64,000 nt of DNA. Source: Pseudomonas sp. B21_DOA (GTDB lineage Bacteria > Pseudomonadota > Gammaproteobacteria > Pseudomonadales > Pseudomonadaceae). Below are positions 60,674-64,000 of the stretch, piece by piece; the first letter of the stretch is position 1; every line of letters begins with the position of its first letter. The stretch lies in contig CP086683.1 of assembly GCA_030544685.1 (NCBI GenBank), positions 3,658,001 to 3,722,000 on the forward strand. The letters are read 5' to 3'. The notes beneath the pieces were generated by a model. That model did not search any database. It saw nothing but the letters and a program-made list of their open reading frames with translations, and was not told where the DNA came from. Made by a program: the position numbers and the translations under genes.

Positions 60674-62033
60674 TCCCGGCCCTTGGCTGTTCGACACCCA
60701 CGTGGCCGTCATGCAGTTGCATGATGGCCACGACAATGGCGAGGCCAAGCCCGTAGGAGTCGGAATTCTGGTGCCGAGACGCATCGCCACGGTAAAAGCG
60801 GTCGAAGAGTTTGCCCAGGGTTTCGTCGCCCAGCACCGGCCCTTGGTTCTCCACTTCAATCCGGGCACCTCCGTGGGTTTCCAATACCCGTATCAGAATC
60901 TCGGTGCCCTCGTAAGCGTAGCGAACAGCGTTCGCCACCAGGTTGCTCAACGCTCTGCGCAGCAGCAAGGGGTCAGCGAGCACGATACCATCGCCCGTTA
61001 TTTGGAAGCTCATTCGCCGCTCTTCAGCCAAGCCCTCAAAATACTCAGCGATGCGCTGTGATTCGTCATGCAGCGACAGTTGCTGGCGCTCCACTACGGC
61101 TTGCGCTTCATCGGCGCGCGCCAGAAACAGAATGCTTTCGACTATGCGCGAGATCCGTTCGAGTTCTTCAAGGTTCGAAGCGATCAGCGCCTGATACTCG
61201 TCCTCGCTACGGCGTTGGCGAAGGGCAACCTGACAATGTCCCATCAACGACCCGACCGGTGTGCGGATTTCATGGGCAAGGTCGGCGGAAAATTGCGTCA
61301 GTCGCTGATAACCCTGAGCAAGACGATCAAGCATCGCGTTATAGGCGTCACTCAGCTGTTGCAATTCAACCGGCGTATCGGCGCTGTCCATACGGCTGTG
61401 CAGACGCTCAGGCGTTATGGCTGCGGCATGGGCGGCCATTTTGCGCAGCGGACGCAGCCCGCGACGCAATAACAGATAACCCAGCAACGCGGTTGCCAGA
61501 AAGGCAAGGGCCACGGCCAGGTAGATGCGCTCGCGATACGCTGCAAGCATCGCCATTTCCTTGCCCATAAGGTGGGCGGCCGTCAATCGGACTACACGGC
61601 CACCCGACGTCGTGACTACGGAGGCGGCGCGCAGCCTTGTTCCCGAGTCGGTCACGCCGCTGCGCAGATCACTGACGCTCAGCTTTGTGTCCTGGCCGAT
61701 CACCGGCAGTTCAGGCAACGTGACGTTGAGTGGATTGACCTGGATGACCGGTGGCTGCCCCGGCTCTTCAATGATGAAGATGTCGTCTTCGCTGTCGAGC
61801 ATGTTCTTGAAAATCTGCGGGCTGTCGCGCAGCTTTTCGATGGCGAGTTCGTAATGCAGGAGCTTGCGAAAATGCTCCAGACGGCCCATCACCGCGTGAT
61901 CGCTGTAGACCAATACCGAGGCTTTCATCGTCTGATACAGATAGAAGCCCGCGCCGGCCACGGCCAGCATCGCGACCATGGCAAACGCCACGGTCGATCG
62001 CAGCGTCAGCGAGGGTTGGCGTCGGGACCGCAT
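60645..62033 (-). CDS. Heavy-metal-type sensor histidine kinase
   Basis: A 462-residue kinase: helix 1 (STVAFAMVAMLAVAGAGFYL, 13-32), a periplasmic domain of about 140 residues, helix 2 (IYLAVALAFLATALLGYLLL), HAMP, H-box FSADLAHEIRTPVGSLMGHC with the phospho-His, N-box LSNLVANAVRYAYEG, FDRFYRGD and GLGLAIVVAIMQLHDG. It resembles CusS/CopS kinases (heavy metal sensor family), so a copper or silver signal is likely. Overlaps the regulator gene by 28 bases. Confidence 0.92.
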   Translation of the reverse strand: MRSRRQPSLTLRSTVAFAMVAMLAVAGAGFYLYQTMKASVLVYSDHAVMGRLEHFRKLLHYELAIEKLRDSPQIFKNMLDSEDDIFIIEEPGQPPVIQVNPLNVTLPELPVIGQDTKLSVSDLRSGVTDSGTRLRAASVVTTSGGRVVRLTAAHLMGKEMAMLAAYRERIYLAVALAFLATALLGYLLLRRGLRPLRKMAAHAAAITPERLHSRMDSADTPVELQQLSDAYNAMLDRLAQGYQRLTQFSADLAHEIRTPVGSLMGHCQVALRQRRSEDEYQALIASNLEELERISRIVESILFLARADEAQAVVERQQLSLHDESQRIAEYFEGLAEERRMSFQITGDGIVLADPLLLRRALSNLVANAVRYAYEGTEILIRVLETHGGARIEVENQGPVLGDETLGKLFDRFYRGDASRHQNSDSYGLGLAIVVAIMQLHDGHVGVEQPRAGTIRFSLSFP

Positions 62034-62701
62034 GGCCTCACCTCGCAGACATAGCCGATACCGCGAATGGTATGGATCAGCTTGATCGGGTAGGGCTGGT
62101 CGACCTTGTTGCGCAGGCGCTTGACAGCGACGTCCACCACGTTGGTATCGCTGTCGAAATTCATGTCCCAGACTTCCGAAGCGATTTGTGTCCTGGACAA
62201 CACATCGCCGGCTCGACGCAGAAACAGATGCAGCAGGGCGAACTCCTTGTTGGTCAGCACGATCACCTGTTGTTGGCGGGTCACGCGGCGCCGGACCAGA
62301 TCCAGTTCGAGATCGGCAAGGTGGAAATGGTCGGCTTCGCGTACGACACCGCGGCGCAGAATAGTGCGGATGCGCAACAGCAGTTCGGTAAACGAGAAAG
62401 GTTTGATCAGGTAATCATCGGCGCCCAGTTCCAGACCGCGAATGCGGTCTTGCAACTGGTCGCGCGCGGTAAGGAACAGCACGGGTACGTCTTGTCTGGC
62501 GCGCAACAGCTCGATGATCTGAAACCCGTCAATCCCGGGCAACATCACGTCCAGCACGATCAGGTCATAGGTCGTATGCAAGGCCATGTGCAGACCGTCG
62601 GCGCCGTGCTGGGTCCAGTCGACGTTGTAACCGGACTCACCGAGCCCCTTTTTCAGGTACTCACCTGTTTTGGTGTCATCTTCGATCAGCAGGATATGCA
62701 T
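62006..62701 (-). CDS. Response regulator, OmpR/CopR type
   Basis: A 231-residue regulator starting MHILLIEDDTKTGEYLKKGL, the heavy-metal response regulator signature. Phospho-Asp in LIVLDVMLPGIDGFQ, Thr in LFLTARDQ, Lys in LIKPFSFTELLLRI. The C-terminal winged helix has LTNKEFALLHLFLRRAGDVL and TNVVDVAVKRLRNKVDQPYP. The start at 62701 is preferred over upstream codons. It likely acts on the palindrome at 62828. Confidence 0.93.
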   Translation of the reverse strand: MHILLIEDDTKTGEYLKKGLGESGYNVDWTQHGADGLHMALHTTYDLIVLDVMLPGIDGFQIIELLRARQDVPVLFLTARDQLQDRIRGLELGADDYLIKPFSFTELLLRIRTILRRGVVREADHFHLADLELDLVRRRVTRQQQVIVLTNKEFALLHLFLRRAGDVLSRTQIASEVWDMNFDSDTNVVDVAVKRLRNKVDQPYPIKLIHTIRGIGYVCEVRPCGPDANPR

Positions 62702-62827
62702 CGTCAGGCGCGCTCGGGTCTCTTCATGACGGGATTCAGCCCGCGACATCGGTATCTCGGCTGTGCAGTGTAGCGGGATGAACGGGCGCAGTCGGTTACA
62801 TTTCTGTCATTCACCGGCAGGGCTGAC

Positions 62828-62847
62828 GAATGACAAAAATGTCATTC
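62828..62847. promoter_or_regulatory. Probable binding box of the adjacent response regulator
   Basis: GAATGACA-AAAA-TGTCATTC, a perfect 8+4+8 inverted repeat like copper-regulator (CusR/CopR) boxes. A second, weaker copy with the same TGTCATTC half lies at about 62793-62812. It sits between the regulator gene and the divergent periplasmic protein gene. Confidence 0.75.
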
Positions 62848-62916
62848 GGCGGTCATCGTGACGTCCCGATCTGCGGTCGAGGATGGCGACACATCAACCC
62901 ATGAGGAATCGTCGCC

Positions 62917-63525
62917 ATGCAACTCAAAAACGCCCTGTCTACCACGTTCGGTTTGGTGATGCTCAGCGCTGCCGTCATTGCCACCGCCGCCGACATGCCG
63001 GTCATCAAACCACTGCGCGGTACGGTGGAAAGCGTCAGCAACAACACGCTGACCTTCACTGTCCGCTCTGGCGCCCAGCAGACGATCGGACTGACTGACA
63101 AGACCGGTATCAGCCGGGTATCGAAGGCCAATATCGACTCGATCAAATCCGACAGCTTCATCGGCTCGGCGGCCATCCCGCAGGCCAACGGAACCTTGAA
63201 GGCGCTTGAGGTCACGGTATTCGACGCCAGGCTCAAGGGCAGCGGCGAAGGTCATTACGGTTGGCAGAACGCAGACGGCAGCACTGGCACCATGACCAAC
63301 GGCACCGTTGGCAAACTGTCCAAAACTGACGGCCGCACGTTGACCGTCAACTACCAGGGCGGTGAGAAACAAATCGTCGTGCCGGATGACGTGCCTATCG
63401 CCTACGTCGAGCCAGGCAAAGCCGATGAGCTGGTCAAAGGAACGAAAATTGTCGTGTTCCCCGCTGCAGATGGCACCGCACGCGGCATTGCAGTCGGCAA
63501 GGATGGCTTCCAGCCACCGATGTAA
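62917..63525 (+). CDS. Periplasmic DUF5666-like protein
   Basis: A 202-residue protein with a signal peptide (LSTTFGLVMLSAAVIATAAD; cleavage near TAA-ADM). The mature beta-rich part reads LRGTVESVSNNTLTFTVRSG, then GKLSKTDGRTLTVNYQGGEK and GTKIVVFPAADG: two OB/DUF5666-like halves. It is divergent from the two-component genes and shares their box, so it is probably induced by metal. Role unknown, perhaps metal binding or part of a small redox system with the next gene. Confidence 0.78.
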   Translation: MQLKNALSTTFGLVMLSAAVIATAADMPVIKPLRGTVESVSNNTLTFTVRSGAQQTIGLTDKTGISRVSKANIDSIKSDSFIGSAAIPQANGTLKALEVTVFDARLKGSGEGHYGWQNADGSTGTMTNGTVGKLSKTDGRTLTVNYQGGEKQIVVPDDVPIAYVEPGKADELVKGTKIVVFPAADGTARGIAVGKDGFQPPM

Positions 63526-63541
63526 TCATCTGAGAAAGCTT

Positions 63542-63565
63542 GAGCGTTGCCTTCTGGCAACGCTC
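63542..63565. other. Intergenic hairpin
   Basis: GAGCGTTGCC-ttct-GGCAACGCTC, a perfect 10-bp stem with a 4-base loop but no T-run. It lies between the DUF5666-like gene and the cytochrome gene and might stabilise the upstream mRNA end or partly stop transcription. Confidence 0.6.
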
Positions 63566-63596
63566 CGCTACACGGAAGGCTTGCAAGGGGAACCAC

Positions 63597-64000
63597 GTGA
63601 GACAGAAGAAACTGCATCCCTGGCCGGTTCGCCTCACCCATTGGCTCAATGCGGCCTGCATGGTCTGCATGTTCATGAGCGGTTGGGCTATCTACAACGC
63701 CTCGCCACTGTTCAGTTTCAGGTTTCCGGTGTCATTGACCGTGGGCGGTTGGCTGGGCGGGGCACTTGCCTGGCATTTTGCGTTCATGTGGCTGCTGCTG
63801 ATCAACGGCGCAATCTATGTGCTGTACGGGTTGGCCAGTCGTCATTTCAAACGTGAGCTGCTGCCCATCGGCATTGCCGCATTGAAGCATGATCTGACCG
63901 ATGCCTTGCGCTTTCGGCTGGTGCATGAAAAGGGTGTCTATAACGCAGTACAGCGCCTGATGTACTGGATCGTGCTGGCGGCAGGTGTACTGATCGTGAT
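63597..64000 (+). CDS. Cytochrome b561 family protein (partial, 5' part)
   Basis: Begins with GTG (VRQKKLHPWPVRLTHWLNAA) after AAGGGGAA. HPWPVRLTHWLNAACMVCMF, then GWAIYNASPLFSF contains the first haem His and helix 1. Helix 2 follows with AWHFAFMWLLLINGAIYVLY and its His, and the third begins at LMYWIVLAAGVLIV. It is a haem-binding membrane electron carrier, often partner of a periplasmic molybdopterin enzyme. The gene is cut by the window end. Confidence 0.88.
   Translation, partial: MRQKKLHPWPVRLTHWLNAACMVCMFMSGWAIYNASPLFSFRFPVSLTVGGWLGGALAWHFAFMWLLLINGAIYVLYGLASRHFKRELLPIGIAALKHDLTDALRFRLVHEKGVYNAVQRLMYWIVLAAGVLIV

Noticed and set aside
1..64000. CRISPR array or insertion sequence
   Set aside because: No regularly spaced direct repeats and no transposase were seen.

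Overview
The window is high-GC gammaproteobacterial DNA, most likely Pseudomonas. The 3' half of a Pseudomonas-type tRNA-Leu(UAA), the family of the phage genes and the flanking chromosomal genes all point there. About 54 kb (1 to ~54,100) is one lambda-organised, siphovirus-type prophage. The last ~10 kb is chromosome.

Layout of the prophage. From 0.06 to 11.1 kb is a leftward early operon: a decayed DUF4406 gene, a C5 cytosine methyltransferase, a PAPS-reductase-like PP-loop protein, YqaJ exonuclease with RecT, a long coiled-coil protein and many tiny overlapping genes. Two AT-rich cargo genes run against it, one encoding a membrane protein and one a protein with an ApeA-like HEPN domain. 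A promoter with matching operators (11.43-11.49 kb) drives the operon. Next come a superinfection-immunity-type membrane protein and a P63C-domain protein. The CI repressor (S24 peptidase type) and Cro diverge at 14.66-14.75 kb. The rightward early genes (Rha-type regulator, winged-helix replication protein, NinB, NinG, a Q-position protein) lead to holin and Rz/Rz1 (22.2-23.1 kb). Then follow the terminase, portal and head genes (24.3-33.5 kb) and the tail genes: tube, G/GT chaperones with a programmed -1 frameshift, tape measure, M, L, K, I, J and fibres (33.6-49.9 kb). A SleB-type wall hydrolase, a YedK/HMCES-type protein and small genes close the late end. A 58-nt tRNA-Leu 3' fragment (att core) and the integrase/DUF4224 pair follow. 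Phage DNA lies on both sides of this core, so the prophage looks circularly permuted or tandem rather than simply integrated.

The chromosomal part holds a RidA-family gene, a GNAT acetyltransferase, a chorismate mutase, a 3-hydroxyisobutyrate-dehydrogenase-like gene divergent from a LysR regulator, an MFS exporter divergent from an SDR across a TetR-type palindrome, a SnoaL-like gene, a heavy-metal-type two-component system, a periplasmic DUF5666-like protein and the start of a cytochrome b561.

A striking property of the sequence is about 20 or more single-base losses in short base runs. They break genes in both prophage and chromosome at similar density and nearly all shift in the same direction. 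This looks more like a sequencing or assembly artefact than decay, so many genes called frameshifted here may be intact in the organism.
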